Shown one piece after another: positions 34,514 through 43,635 of a stretch of DNA of 64,000 bases. Position 1 is the first letter of the stretch; every line of letters begins with the position of its first letter. Origin of the DNA: JAHECW01 sp964641415 (lineage in GTDB: Bacteria; Acidobacteriota; Thermoanaerobaculia; Thermoanaerobaculales; Sulfomarinibacteraceae); assembly GCA_964641415.1 (NCBI GenBank), contig CAZXMW010000012.1, positions 22,519 through 86,518 of the forward strand. The letters are read 5' to 3'. Both the position numbers and the translations under genes were made by a program. Under the pieces are notes generated by a model that saw nothing but the letters and a program-made list of their open reading frames with translations, did not search any database and was not told the origin of the DNA.

Positions 34514-35497
34514 CTAGTCGGTGATCCGCAGCACGACCTTGCCGAAGGCGTCACCGGAGGCCAGCCGGCGGTGGGCATCGGCAACCTGGTCGACGGGGTA
34601 GACGCTGTCGATCACCGGCCGGATCCGGCCGGCGTCGAGGGCGTCACCGAAGCGATCGAGGAAGGCGTGGACGATCTCGGCCTTGCGGTCGACATCGAGG
34701 GACCGCAGCGTCGATCCGATCACCTGCAGCCGGCGGGTCAGCAACTGCGTCAGATCGAGCTGCCCCGAGCGGCCGCCCATCAGCCCGATGACCACCAGTC
34801 GTCCGTCCGGCGCCAGAGCGCGCAAATTGCGGTCGAGGTACTTGCCTCCGACGCAGTCGAGCACGACGTCGGCGCCACTGCCGTCGGTGAGCTCCCGCAC
34901 CGCGTCGACGAAGTCGTCAATGCGGTAGTTCACGGCGAGCTCGGCGCCGAGCCGGCTGCACCGCCGGCATCGGTCGTCGGCGCCCGCGGTGACCGCGATC
35001 CGGGCGCCGGCCTCGACGGCGAGGGCGATGGCGGCAGTGCCGAGGCCCCCTGAACCCCCGTGGACCAGGGCGATCGCCCCGGGCTCGAGGCCGCCGAGAA
35101 CGAAGAGGTTGAGGTATGCAGTGAGGAAGACCTCGGGCAGGCCGCCCGCCTCGTCGTCCGACAGGGCGTTCGGAATGCGCAGCACCGACCCGCGGTCGGC
35201 CAATGCGAGCTCGGCCTGGCCGCCGCCGGCGAGCAGTGCCATCACCCGGTCGCCGACGGCGAGGTCGTCAACTCCGGGACCGAGTTCGGCCACCGTGCCC
35301 GCGCACTCCAGACCCAGGCTGTCGGTGACCCCGGCCGGCGGGGGATAGAGGCCGCGACACTGCAGCAGGTCCGCTCGATTGAGACCCGCGGTTCGAACCG
35401 AGATCGTCAACTCATTCGCGCCCGGGAGGGGCGCCGGGCGATCGGCGACGCGGGGCGGGCTCTTGTCGCCGGGTCGTTCGCAGAGCACGGTTTTCAT
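34514..35497 (-). CDS. NADPH:quinone oxidoreductase (PIG3/QOR-like, MDR family)
   Basis: A 327-residue zinc-free medium-chain reductase. It has GLNRADLLQCRGLYPPP, typical of the PIG3 branch, the nucleotide motif HGGSGGLGTAAIALA, and DVVLDCVGGKYLDRNL. The zinc ligands of alcohol dehydrogenases are missing. It likely reduces quinones or enones with NADPH. ATG 35497 gives the normal N-terminus (MKTVLCERPG); the open frame extends upstream into antisense of the aminopeptidase gene and is not homologous. Confidence 0.85.
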   Translation of the reverse strand: MKTVLCERPGDKSPPRVADRPAPLPGANELTISVRTAGLNRADLLQCRGLYPPPAGVTDSLGLECAGTVAELGPGVDDLAVGDRVMALLAGGGQAELALADRGSVLRIPNALSDDEAGGLPEVFLTAYLNLFVLGGLEPGAIALVHGGSGGLGTAAIALAVEAGARIAVTAGADDRCRRCSRLGAELAVNYRIDDFVDAVRELTDGSGADVVLDCVGGKYLDRNLRALAPDGRLVVIGLMGGRSGQLDLTQLLTRRLQVIGSTLRSLDVDRKAEIVHAFLDRFGDALDAGRIRPVIDSVYPVDQVADAHRRLASGDAFGKVVLRITD

Positions 35498-35576
35498 ATC
35501 CGGAGCATAACCGACTACAATCCTGGTCGCCGATCGCTCGGATTCGGGCGGCGCGATCACCGTTGAAGGAGGCGAC

Positions 35577-36761
35577 ATGATCGACCGACGCGACTTGGAA
35601 ACCTGGGCCGGATACCTCTTGAACCACTCGGTGGGTGGCGTCGGGCCCGGCGATCGGGTCATGATCAAGGGAGAGCGGGTCTGCTGGCCGCTGATCTCGA
35701 TCCTCGAACGTCGGGTGATCGAGGCCGGCGCGGTGCCCGATGTCAATCTCGTTCCGCCCAACAACGATCGGGGCAGGGTGTGGTCCGCAGCCATGGGTCG
35801 TCACGGTTCGGCAGAACAGCTGGAAGCGATGCCCGAGTGGCACAGGCGGCGCTACCAGAGCATGACCAAGTACATCGAGGTCCTCGGCGCCGAGGATCCG
35901 AGCCAGTACATGGGGCTCGACTCGGCTCAGTCCCAGGCGCTGGCCGCTGCCGATCGACCGTTCGCCAACATCCGATTGTCCAAACCGTGGGTTATCACCC
36001 TCTACCCGACGGCCGGGTTTGCCGAGCTGGAGGGAATGACGCTCGAGGACTTCGAGGCGTTCGTTGTCGGTGCATCGACGGTCGACCCAACGCCGCTGCG
36101 CGAGGCGGAGGAGCGAATCGCGCGCTTTTTCGACGACGGGTCGGCGGTCCGCATCGTCACCCGTCACCCCGGCGAGGGTCGCGAGCTGACGCTGACCATG
36201 AACATCACCGAGGGTCGGGCTCGGCTGTCGTACGGACTGAGGAACTTTCCCGATGGTGAGGTGTTCACCAGTCCGGACGCGTCGAGCGTGACCGGCGAGA
36301 TCTTCGTCGATCTGCCGGTGACCTACGGCGGCACCGACATTCAGGGGATCTACCTTTGTTTCGAGGACGGGCGGATCGTCGACTACCGGGCCAACCTGGG
36401 CCACGAGGCCCTTGCCGCCATCATCGAGACCGACGACGGGTCGCACCGGCTCGGCGAGGTCGCGCTCGGCATGAACCCCGGTCTCGACCGGGTGCTCAAG
36501 CACCCGCTGTTCGTCGAGAAGGTCGGCGGCACGCTCCACGTCGCCATCGGCGCGAGCTACGAGGACTGTTACGTCGACGACCCGTCGACCGAGCAGGGTC
36601 GCGCCCGCATCGAGAGGCTCGAAGCCGAAGGTGTGCTCAACCGGTCGGCCCAGCACGTTGACATCGTGACCGACTTCCGGCCCGGTGGTTGTGGGATCTC
36701 GGTCCACTTCGACGCCACCGAGTTGGTGCCGCGCGACGGAGTGTGGGTGGCCGCGCGGTGA
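35577..36761 (+). CDS. M29-family aminopeptidase
   Basis: A 394-residue cytosolic metallo-aminopeptidase of the AmpS/PepS/aminopeptidase T type. The C-terminal catalytic half carries NFPDGEVFTSP, LGEVALGMNP, HPLFVEKVGGTLHVAIG and HVDIVTDF, where two metals are bound by Glu, Glu, His, Tyr, His and Asp in the family. The sequence starts with MIDRRDLETWAGYLLNHSV, like known members. gaaggaggcgac stands before the ATG. It is the first of a long plus-strand run that continues to recG. Confidence 0.85.
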   Translation: MIDRRDLETWAGYLLNHSVGGVGPGDRVMIKGERVCWPLISILERRVIEAGAVPDVNLVPPNNDRGRVWSAAMGRHGSAEQLEAMPEWHRRRYQSMTKYIEVLGAEDPSQYMGLDSAQSQALAAADRPFANIRLSKPWVITLYPTAGFAELEGMTLEDFEAFVVGASTVDPTPLREAEERIARFFDDGSAVRIVTRHPGEGRELTLTMNITEGRARLSYGLRNFPDGEVFTSPDASSVTGEIFVDLPVTYGGTDIQGIYLCFEDGRIVDYRANLGHEALAAIIETDDGSHRLGEVALGMNPGLDRVLKHPLFVEKVGGTLHVAIGASYEDCYVDDPSTEQGRARIERLEAEGVLNRSAQHVDIVTDFRPGGCGISVHFDATELVPRDGVWVAAR

Positions 36762-36857
36762 AATGGGACGTCGAGTGCCTTCGTCAATCAATGCGGCCGG
36801 AATCCTCGAAGGACGCGGAATGTTCGGCAAAAGCAGCGATCGGCCGTGGGAGCCAGC

Positions 36858-38012
36858 ATGATTTCTGAGACGACATCGACCGGTGGCGATCAGACGCGAG
36901 AGCTGACCGACATCACGCCGCCGGAGATCTTCAAAGAGCTCGAGAAGGGCGTTCTGGGGCAGAGCACGGCTTTGCGCTACACCTCGGTTGCCGTCTACAA
37001 GCACACGACGGGCAAGGTCCCGGGCAACATTCTACTCATCGGCAACTCGGGGACCGGCAAGACCACCATCATGAACAACATCCAGCGGATGTACCACGAG
37101 GTCGTCGAGTACCGGCCGTTCCGCGCCATGACCATCATCAATGCCAACCTCCTGGTCGATGCCGAGCGGCTCGAGTTCCAGCCCGCGCGGCTGCTGTCGG
37201 CGGTCGAGCAGCGCGCCCGGGCTCTGGTCGGTGATCAGCCGACCGCCGACGAGCTCAAGTCGACCATGGAACGGGCGACCATCTGCATCGACGAGATCGA
37301 CAAGATGTCGTCCATCGTCGCGGGCAAACCGAATCCGATCGGCGTCGTCCTGCAGCAGGGCCTGCTCACCCTGATGGAAGGCGAGCTCGTGGCGCACCGG
37401 ACCCATGTCTGGTCCGACGGTGAGGAGCGCGAGGTCACGCTTGCCATCGACACCCGCCACATGATGTTCATCTGCGGCGGCGCGTTCGAGGGCTTGTACG
37501 ACCAGGTCTACCTCAGGGTGGTGAAGCCGGGCAGCGGCGAAAAGCTCAAGTCGCAGGCGATCCAGACCGCGGACGGCCAGGTCCGCATCGAGTCCAGGTT
37601 CGCGCTCAGCGACTTCCTCAAGCCGGAAGACCTCTTCGAGTACGGCATGGTGCCGCAGTTCATGGCCCGGTTCGACGACGTCGTGCTGCTGCGCGATCTC
37701 GACGCACCGGTGCTCAAGGAGATTCTCCTCAAGTCGGTGGACTCTCCCTTTCTGCGGTCGAAACGCTACTTCAACGTGCTCGACATCGAGCTCGAGATCG
37801 AGGACGTGGCGGCAGCGATGATCGCCGAGGAGGCGGCCAAGAGCACGCGCACCGGGGCCCGGGCGCTGCGCGCCGTGTTCGGTCGAATCGTCAACCGGAT
37901 CGAGTTCGATCCCTGGGACTTCGATGGCCTCGAGAATCATTCGGACGGCGGCCACCGTCTGTTGATCACGACGGACATGGTGCGGCGGGCGGTCGGCGGC
38001 AGAAACGGCTGA
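36858..38012 (+). CDS. Divergent ClpX-like AAA+ ATPase without zinc domain or ClpP loop
   Basis: A 384-residue AAA+ protein. Walker A GNSGTGKT is at residues 62-69 and Walker B ICIDEIDKM at 142-150. ClpX-type landmarks follow: FICGGAFEGL, FLKPEDLFEYGMVPQFMARF and a sensor-2-like TGARALRAVFGRIV. The N-terminal Cys4 zinc domain of ClpX is absent. The pore-1 GYVG loop is replaced by NANLLVDAERLEFQP, and I see no IGF tripeptide for ClpP docking. It may be a remodelling ATPase acting without ClpP. ATG 36858 follows gggagccagc; GTG 36846 is the alternative. 85 bases separate it from the FHA regulator. Confidence 0.82.
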   Translation: MISETTSTGGDQTRELTDITPPEIFKELEKGVLGQSTALRYTSVAVYKHTTGKVPGNILLIGNSGTGKTTIMNNIQRMYHEVVEYRPFRAMTIINANLLVDAERLEFQPARLLSAVEQRARALVGDQPTADELKSTMERATICIDEIDKMSSIVAGKPNPIGVVLQQGLLTLMEGELVAHRTHVWSDGEEREVTLAIDTRHMMFICGGAFEGLYDQVYLRVVKPGSGEKLKSQAIQTADGQVRIESRFALSDFLKPEDLFEYGMVPQFMARFDDVVLLRDLDAPVLKEILLKSVDSPFLRSKRYFNVLDIELEIEDVAAAMIAEEAAKSTRTGARALRAVFGRIVNRIEFDPWDFDGLENHSDGGHRLLITTDMVRRAVGGRNG

Positions 38013-38097
38013 GTTGGGAGCTTCCAACCTTCTCGCGAGTGCAGTAAACTGAGCGGACATCGCGACACCTCAGCGGATCGGACCGAGGCAAAGAGAC

Positions 38098-39147
38098 ATG
38101 GCGGAGTTCATTCTGGTCTACACCCACCCGACCGAGGGCGAAGAACGATTCGAGCTCGTTCGCGGCCGCAGCTATCGGATCGGCTCCAGTCCGGACAACG
38201 ACATCGTCATCGACCAGAAGGACGTGTCTCGCCGCCATGCCGTGCTTCGGGTCGAGGACGGCTCGTTCCACATCACCGATCTCGACAGCAAGAACGGCAC
38301 TTTCATCAACGGCGCGAAGAACACGGCGGGCACGTTCGGCTGCGGCGATATGCTTCATCTGTCGTCGGCCCGCGTGGTGATCGTCGAGGTCACCACCGGC
38401 AGCTTCACGACGACACCCGAGGCGATCGCGAGACGCGACGACAGCGGTACGACCGTCGGTGAGGACACCCAGAAGTTCCGAGGCGTGGCGTCCATGGAGG
38501 ACGTCATCACTCTGCTCGAGACCACGGCAACGGCGGTCGTCAGAGGGTCGCTCGCCGGGCCGCTCGACTGGGCGGTGGACCATCTCGGCTTCGACGGAGT
38601 CGTCGTGCTGTACCGCGACGACGAAGGGCACGTCGCCATGGTGGCGAGCGTCGGCGACCTTGGTGGCGTCGGGCGCGACACCGAGAAGCTGACTGCTCTG
38701 GCGACCGAGGAATGGCCGTCGTCGGGCGGCACGCGGGTCCGTCAGTACGTCGAGAACGACATCAACCTGCTGGTCGCGTCGGTCGGCGCGCAGCACGTGC
38801 TGGTCATGCGGTACACGGGACGGCCGCCGGCGATCGGCGATCTGCGGTCGATCATCGCCTCGGTTCGCGCGGTTCTGGCGAGCGGCGCCGCCTCGGGGTC
38901 GACCGGATTCGGCGCCGGGCGCCACGCGATCGATCCGACCGGCGTCGTGCCGGCGGCGGATGGCGATCACGCACTCGATCTCGACGACCTGGCGAACCTG
39001 GATCTCGGAGCGGCGCGCGACGCCTTCGAGGCGTGGATGATCCGCAGGGCTCTTCAGGCGAGCGACGGACGTCAGGGAGACGCGGCGCGTCGTCTCGGGT
39101 TGTCTCGCACCGGGCTGTTCAAGAAGATCCGCAGGCTCGGGCTCTGA
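38098..39147 (+). CDS. FHA-GAF-Fis (HTH_8) regulatory protein
   Basis: A 349-residue protein. FHA domain at about residues 5-95 (YRIGSSPDNDIVIDQKDVSRRHAVL and DLDSKNGTFING, the phosphothreonine-binding core). A GAF-like domain spans about 130-265. A C-terminal Fis-type helix-turn-helix, AARRLGLSRTGLFKKIRRLGL, ends the protein. This looks like a sigma-54 activator with the AAA+ module deleted. It could bind DNA and recruit partners in response to Ser/Thr phosphorylation (inference). Its upstream neighbour is a separate AAA+ protein of a different (ClpX) clade. Confidence 0.85.
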   Translation: MAEFILVYTHPTEGEERFELVRGRSYRIGSSPDNDIVIDQKDVSRRHAVLRVEDGSFHITDLDSKNGTFINGAKNTAGTFGCGDMLHLSSARVVIVEVTTGSFTTTPEAIARRDDSGTTVGEDTQKFRGVASMEDVITLLETTATAVVRGSLAGPLDWAVDHLGFDGVVVLYRDDEGHVAMVASVGDLGGVGRDTEKLTALATEEWPSSGGTRVRQYVENDINLLVASVGAQHVLVMRYTGRPPAIGDLRSIIASVRAVLASGAASGSTGFGAGRHAIDPTGVVPAADGDHALDLDDLANLDLGAARDAFEAWMIRRALQASDGRQGDAARRLGLSRTGLFKKIRRLGL

Positions 39148-39188
39148 CGCCGATCCCCGAAGACGGTCCCGCCACCGAAGAGGCAGGG

Positions 39189-39197
39189 TGGTATTCT
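39189..39197 (+). promoter_or_regulatory. Extended -10 promoter of rnpB
   Basis: TG-G-TATTCT ends eight bases before the first base of the RNase P P1 helix, the correct distance for transcription to start there. No -35 box is clear. Confidence 0.65.
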
Positions 39198-39202
39198 GTG
39201 GA

Positions 39203-39578
<376 letters not shown>

Positions 39579-39580
<2 letters not shown>

Positions 39581-39619
39581 ATTTCGAGCCGCCGTGCGAC
39601 GCACGGCGGCTCGAAATTG
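39579..39619 (+). terminator. Strong hairpin after rnpB
   Basis: A perfect 20-bp inverted repeat, caatttcgagccgccgtgcg and its complement, around a single central base. It is followed only by ttgttga rather than a T-run, so it may be a terminator or a 3' processing barrier. The pairing starts at the last base of P1. Confidence 0.75.
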
Positions 39620-39643
39620 TTGATGGGGTATTGTTGACACACC

Positions 39644-40531
39644 ATGAAGGAATGGCGTCCTTTGGAGGCTGATGAGCCCATCGGGGTGATTGCGCTGTCG
39701 GGTCCGGTGGACCCGGGGCGCTTGAAGAAGGGACGGGATGTCCTTGGCGGTTGGGGGCATCCCATCGAGCTCGCCTCGAATCTCGCCGAACGGGAGGGCT
39801 ACCTGGCGGGTTCGGACGAGACGAGGCTGAACGGTTTCATCGAGCTGCTCGACCGGGGCGTGCGGACCTTCGTGGCGGCCCGTGGCGGCTACGGGGTGAC
39901 CCGGTTGCTCGATCGGATTCCGTGGCAGCGTCTGCGCCGCGACGGCGTCCGGTTGGTCGGGTTCTCGGATCTCACCGCGCTGCTCAATCCTCTGTCGATC
40001 TCGACCATCCAGGTGCACGGCCCGATGGTGGCGGCGGGCCTGGATCGCCCGTCCAACGCACGTCGGCTGCTCGCAGCGCTGCACGGTCGGCTGGTAGGCG
40101 AAACGCTCTTTCGGATTGCCGAGCGGTCGGTGGTCCGGCACGGCCGAGCCGATGGCGTCGCGGCCGGCGGCAATCTGTCGCTCATGGCGAGCCTGATGGG
40201 CACCCGCTGGGAGCCGGATCTCGACGGCGCGGTGCTGTTCGTCGAGGAGGTCGCCGAACCGGCGTATCGTTTCGACCGTCTTCTGACCCAGCTGGCCGGC
40301 GGATCGAGCTTCCGGGGGGTTCGGGCGGTGGTGTGCGGCGCACTGCACCGCTGTCGCCCTCGCGCCGAATGTCTGACGCGGTGGACCGAGCTCGTGCTCG
40401 AGGCAACCGGCGGCGACGTGCCTGTGGCCTTCGGACTGCCCTTCGGCCACGGCGCCGCGAACCTCGCGTTTCCCGTCGGCGCCGTGGTCTCTGTCGATAC
40501 CCGTGCCGGTGAGGTAATCTGGAGAGCGTGA
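39644..40531 (+). CDS. LD-carboxypeptidase (S66 family)
   Basis: A 295-residue muropeptide LD-carboxypeptidase that removes the terminal D-alanine from tetrapeptides during peptidoglycan recycling. The nucleophile Ser108 is in GFSDLTALL, with catalytic Glu201 in FVEEV and His269 in PFGHG. No signal peptide, consistent with the cytoplasmic LdcA type. Its stop overlaps the start of the next gene (ATGA-type arrangement), which ties it to a cNMP/FHA regulator. Confidence 0.88.
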   Translation: MKEWRPLEADEPIGVIALSGPVDPGRLKKGRDVLGGWGHPIELASNLAEREGYLAGSDETRLNGFIELLDRGVRTFVAARGGYGVTRLLDRIPWQRLRRDGVRLVGFSDLTALLNPLSISTIQVHGPMVAAGLDRPSNARRLLAALHGRLVGETLFRIAERSVVRHGRADGVAAGGNLSLMASLMGTRWEPDLDGAVLFVEEVAEPAYRFDRLLTQLAGGSSFRGVRAVVCGALHRCRPRAECLTRWTELVLEATGGDVPVAFGLPFGHGAANLAFPVGAVVSVDTRAGEVIWRA

Positions 40532-41322
40532 TGGCGAAGTTCAAGATGACCGGCGGCAAGGACACCCACGACTCGCTCGAACCCCTGCGCAGTCAGTTCA
40601 AAGCGGGCGAGACGGTTTTCGGCGAAGGCGACCTCGGTCTGACCATGTACGTCATCGAGAGCGGAGAGGTCGAGATCCGGAAGACGTTCGGCGCAGAGGA
40701 GCGGGTGTTGGCGGTGCTCGGCAAGGGCGACTTCTTCGGCGAGATGTGCATGCTCGAGGACGACGTTCCGAGGTCGGCAACCGCCGTCGCGCTCAACGAC
40801 GTCGACACCGTCGCCATCGACCGTTCGGCGTTCACCTTCATCCTCAAACACAATCCCGAGATCACCATCAGGATCATGCGCAAGCTGGTCCGCCGGTTGC
40901 GCCAGACCACCAACCTTCTCGAGGAGGCGCTCGGCCGCAAGGTCGATCTGGCTGCCGAGGGACTCGACGACGAACCGAATTCGGCGCCGGACCCCAATGC
41001 CCGTCTGATCGAGATGACTTCGGGTCTGGTCTTCCCGCTGGCCGAGGAGGGTGACACGACGATCGGCCGCATCGACCCGGTCACCGGCATCCACCCGGAC
41101 GTCGACCTGACGCCGGTCGACGGCAAGCGTTCGATCTCGCGTCGGCATGCCAGAATCCGGCGCGAGGACGACGGGGGCTTTTCGGTGATCGAGGATGTCG
41201 GGACCATGAATGGGACGTTTGTCAAGGGTGTGCGGCTGACCGCGGGCGAGCCGCACCCGCTGGCCGACAGCGACATCGTGATCTTCGGCACGATCCAGTG
41301 CCGCTTCGAGACCGATTCCTGA
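40531..41322 (+). CDS. Cyclic-nucleotide-binding/FHA domain protein
   Basis: A 263-residue two-domain regulator. The N-terminal cNMP-binding domain (GETVFGEGDLGLTMYVIESGEVEI; GKGDFFGEMCMLEDDVPRSATAVA, with the phosphate-binding cassette GEM...RSATA) is followed by an FHA domain (TTIGRIDPVTGIHPDVDLTPVD, SISRRHARIR, GTMNGTFVKG). There is no helix-turn-helix, so it is not a Crp-type transcription factor; it likely links a cyclic nucleotide signal to a phosphothreonine partner. ATG 40531 is favoured by ggagagc upstream; GTG 40528 is also possible. Confidence 0.87.
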   Translation: MAKFKMTGGKDTHDSLEPLRSQFKAGETVFGEGDLGLTMYVIESGEVEIRKTFGAEERVLAVLGKGDFFGEMCMLEDDVPRSATAVALNDVDTVAIDRSAFTFILKHNPEITIRIMRKLVRRLRQTTNLLEEALGRKVDLAAEGLDDEPNSAPDPNARLIEMTSGLVFPLAEEGDTTIGRIDPVTGIHPDVDLTPVDGKRSISRRHARIRREDDGGFSVIEDVGTMNGTFVKGVRLTAGEPHPLADSDIVIFGTIQCRFETDS

Positions 41323-43424
41323 CGCGGGCTCGGGTGCGGCATCCGCCTCGGCTCGGCGATCCGGTCGACCGGCTGGCCGGAATCGGACCGAAGACCGCGG
41401 CGGCTCTCGCCGGGGTCAAAATCCGGCGGGTCGTCGATCTGCTGCTGCACCTGCCTCGGCGGTACGAAGACCGCGGCGCCGTGATTTCGGTGGCGGCGGC
41501 CCTGGCCGTCAGCGGGCCGGTGCTGGTGCGGGGCCGGTTGACGTGCGGTCCCGGGCGGTGGCTTCGACGGGGTCTGCACATCGCCGACGGCGAGCTCGTC
41601 GACGATACCGGACGCCTGCCGGTGCGGTGGTTCAACCAACCGTGGCAGGTCGAACGATGGGGTGACGGCGTCGACGCCGTGGTCTTCGGCGCCGTCGGTC
41701 GATCGAGAGGCGGGCGAACCCAGCTCGTCAACCCCGAGATCACGGTGCTCGACGGGTCGGAGGCTGTCGACGATCTCGCGCCGGTCTACCCGCGCGCCGC
41801 CGCCCTCGGCGGTCGGCGCCTGATCGCCGCGGTCCAGCAGGCCCTCTCCTGCATCGACGATCTGGCGGACCCCCTGCCGGGTGCGCTTCGATCGGAGGTC
41901 GGCCTGCCGGGTCTCGGCACCGCGCTGCTCGGCCTCCACCGGCCGGTCGCACCCGACAGCGCCGAGCTGCGCGCGAGACTGGTCGAGCGGCTCAACTCCA
42001 GGACCAGCCCCGGTCACCGCAGACTGGCCTTCGACGAGCTGCTGACGTTTGCTGCGGTCGTGGAGAGCTGCCGGGCCCGCCGGTTCGACCGCCGGACCCG
42101 GGCGATCCGGCCCGCGGTGCCGGTCACGGAACGCGCAAGCGAGGTTCTGCCGTTCGAGCTGACCGCGGCGCAGCGACGGGTTCTCGACGAGATCAACTGC
42201 GATCTGGCGCGGACCGTCCCGATGGCCCGTCTGCTTCAGGGCGACGTCGGCTCGGGGAAGACCGCCGTTGCCGCGCTCACCGTCCTGGCGGCGGTCGATG
42301 GCGGGCGCCAGGCGTCGGTGATGGCGCCGACAGAGCTGCTCGCGGAGCAGCTCCACCACGAGCTCGAATGGTCCCTCGGTCGCGTCGGGCGCGAGGTCCG
42401 CCTGCTGACCGGCTCGACGACGGTCCGCGACGCCCGCACGATCCGTTCACGACTCGCCGACGGCGACCTTCCGGTGGTGGTCGGAACCCACGCCCTGTTT
42501 CAGGAGGGTGTGACGTTCGCCGACCTCGGACTGGTGGTGATCGACGAGCAGCACCGCTTCGGCGTCGGCCAGCGCCAGCGTCTGGTCGACAAGGGCGACA
42601 CGCCTCATCTGTTGGTGATGACTGCGACGCCGATCCCGAGGTCGCTGGCATTGACCTTTTACGGCGACCTCGACCTGTCGGTGATCGACGAGCTGCCGCC
42701 GGGTCGCCGGCCGGTCCGGACGGCGATCCGTCGGCCGGATGCCCGCGACCGCGTGCTCCGCTTTCTCCGGTCCGAAATCGAAGCCGGCGGCCAGGGCTAC
42801 ATCGTCTACCCGATCATCGAGGCGTCGCAGCGCGTCGCCGCCGCCGCGCTCACAAGCCACGAGGCCATGGTGCGTGACGCGCTGGGCGGAGTGCCGGTGG
42901 GCGTGCTTCACGGACGCCTCGACCGCGCCGAGCAGCAGGCTGTAGTCGACGCCTTCCGGCGCCGCGAGCTGGCGGTCCTCCTGGCGACAACCGTCGTCGA
43001 GGTCGGGGTCGACGTGCCCGCCGCGTCGGTGATGGTGGTCGAGTCGGCCGAGCGATTCGGCCTGGCGCAGCTGCACCAGCTGCGCGGACGGGTCGGTCGC
43101 GGTCGCCGGCGATCGTGGTGCGTGCTGATCACCGGCGACGACGTCAGCGATGCCGCGGCCGAGAGGCTGGCCGTGCTCGAGCGCAGCCACGACGGTTTCG
43201 AGATCGCGGAGGCCGACCTTCGCCACCGCGGTCCCGGCGAGCTGACAGGGGTCCGTCAATGGGGCGCGGAGGATCTCCGGTTTGCGGACCTGACCCGGGA
43301 CCACGGTCTCGCGATGCGTGCGCGCTCGGTGGCCCGCGAGCTGGGCCGACGAGGCCGGCTCGATGGCGTGCGGGACGCGCTGCTCGAGCTGCATCCGGTC
43401 GGTGACCGCCTGTCTGTCGCCTGA
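41298..43424 (+). CDS. recG: ATP-dependent DNA helicase RecG
   Basis: About 700 residues. The N-terminal wedge/OB domain (LAGIGPKTAAALAGVKIRRVVDLLLHLPRRYEDR) targets branched DNA. The helicase core has Walker A GDVGSGKTAVA, DEQHRFGV (DExH), TATPIPRSLALT, and C-terminal LHGRL, TTVVEVGVDVP and QLRGRVGRG. RecG remodels stalled forks and Holliday junctions. The start is uncertain: GTG 41298 overlaps the previous gene by 25 bases, and GTG 41334, just past its stop, gives a normal N-terminus too. Confidence 0.95.
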   Translation: MPLRDRFLTRARVRHPPRLGDPVDRLAGIGPKTAAALAGVKIRRVVDLLLHLPRRYEDRGAVISVAAALAVSGPVLVRGRLTCGPGRWLRRGLHIADGELVDDTGRLPVRWFNQPWQVERWGDGVDAVVFGAVGRSRGGRTQLVNPEITVLDGSEAVDDLAPVYPRAAALGGRRLIAAVQQALSCIDDLADPLPGALRSEVGLPGLGTALLGLHRPVAPDSAELRARLVERLNSRTSPGHRRLAFDELLTFAAVVESCRARRFDRRTRAIRPAVPVTERASEVLPFELTAAQRRVLDEINCDLARTVPMARLLQGDVGSGKTAVAALTVLAAVDGGRQASVMAPTELLAEQLHHELEWSLGRVGREVRLLTGSTTVRDARTIRSRLADGDLPVVVGTHALFQEGVTFADLGLVVIDEQHRFGVGQRQRLVDKGDTPHLLVMTATPIPRSLALTFYGDLDLSVIDELPPGRRPVRTAIRRPDARDRVLRFLRSEIEAGGQGYIVYPIIEASQRVAAAALTSHEAMVRDALGGVPVGVLHGRLDRAEQQAVVDAFRRRELAVLLATTVVEVGVDVPAASVMVVESAERFGLAQLHQLRGRVGRGRRRSWCVLITGDDVSDAAAERLAVLERSHDGFEIAEADLRHRGPGELTGVRQWGAEDLRFADLTRDHGLAMRARSVARELGRRGRLDGVRDALLELHPVGDRLSVA

Positions 43425-43448
43425 GGCGAGAGGTTCTGCCCTCTCGGG
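43425..43448 (+). terminator. Hairpin after recG
   Basis: cgagagg-ttctgc-cctctcg begins three bases after the recG stop. Seven base pairs, with no T-run following. Confidence 0.4.
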
Positions 43449-43490
43449 CGCAGAAGATCGGTGCAGATCGCCAGCAAGGATCGCTCATCG
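43441..43490. repeat. Long-palindrome element, single arm (copy C)
   Basis: On the minus strand this reads gatgagcgatcc, then ctggcgatctgcacc, close to the first 45 bases of the 156-bp element near 31951. The other arm would fall inside recG and is absent, so this is a truncated copy. Confidence 0.5.
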
Positions 43491-43635
43491 TGGTGTCGGT
43501 GAGCCCAAGGTACTCATCAGCGGTCTGCTGCCGACGATTCATGTGCCCGATCGAGCGATCCCACCGGATCGTGACCGACGCCGTTGTCACCGGGGTTTGG
43601 AACGGGTACGGGGTAAGATGGCGGCGGGAGGAGAG

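Noticed and set aside
36858..38012. ClpX proper
   Set aside because: The zinc domain, GYVG pore loop and IGF loop are missing, and no clpP lies nearby. I treat it as a divergent paralogue.
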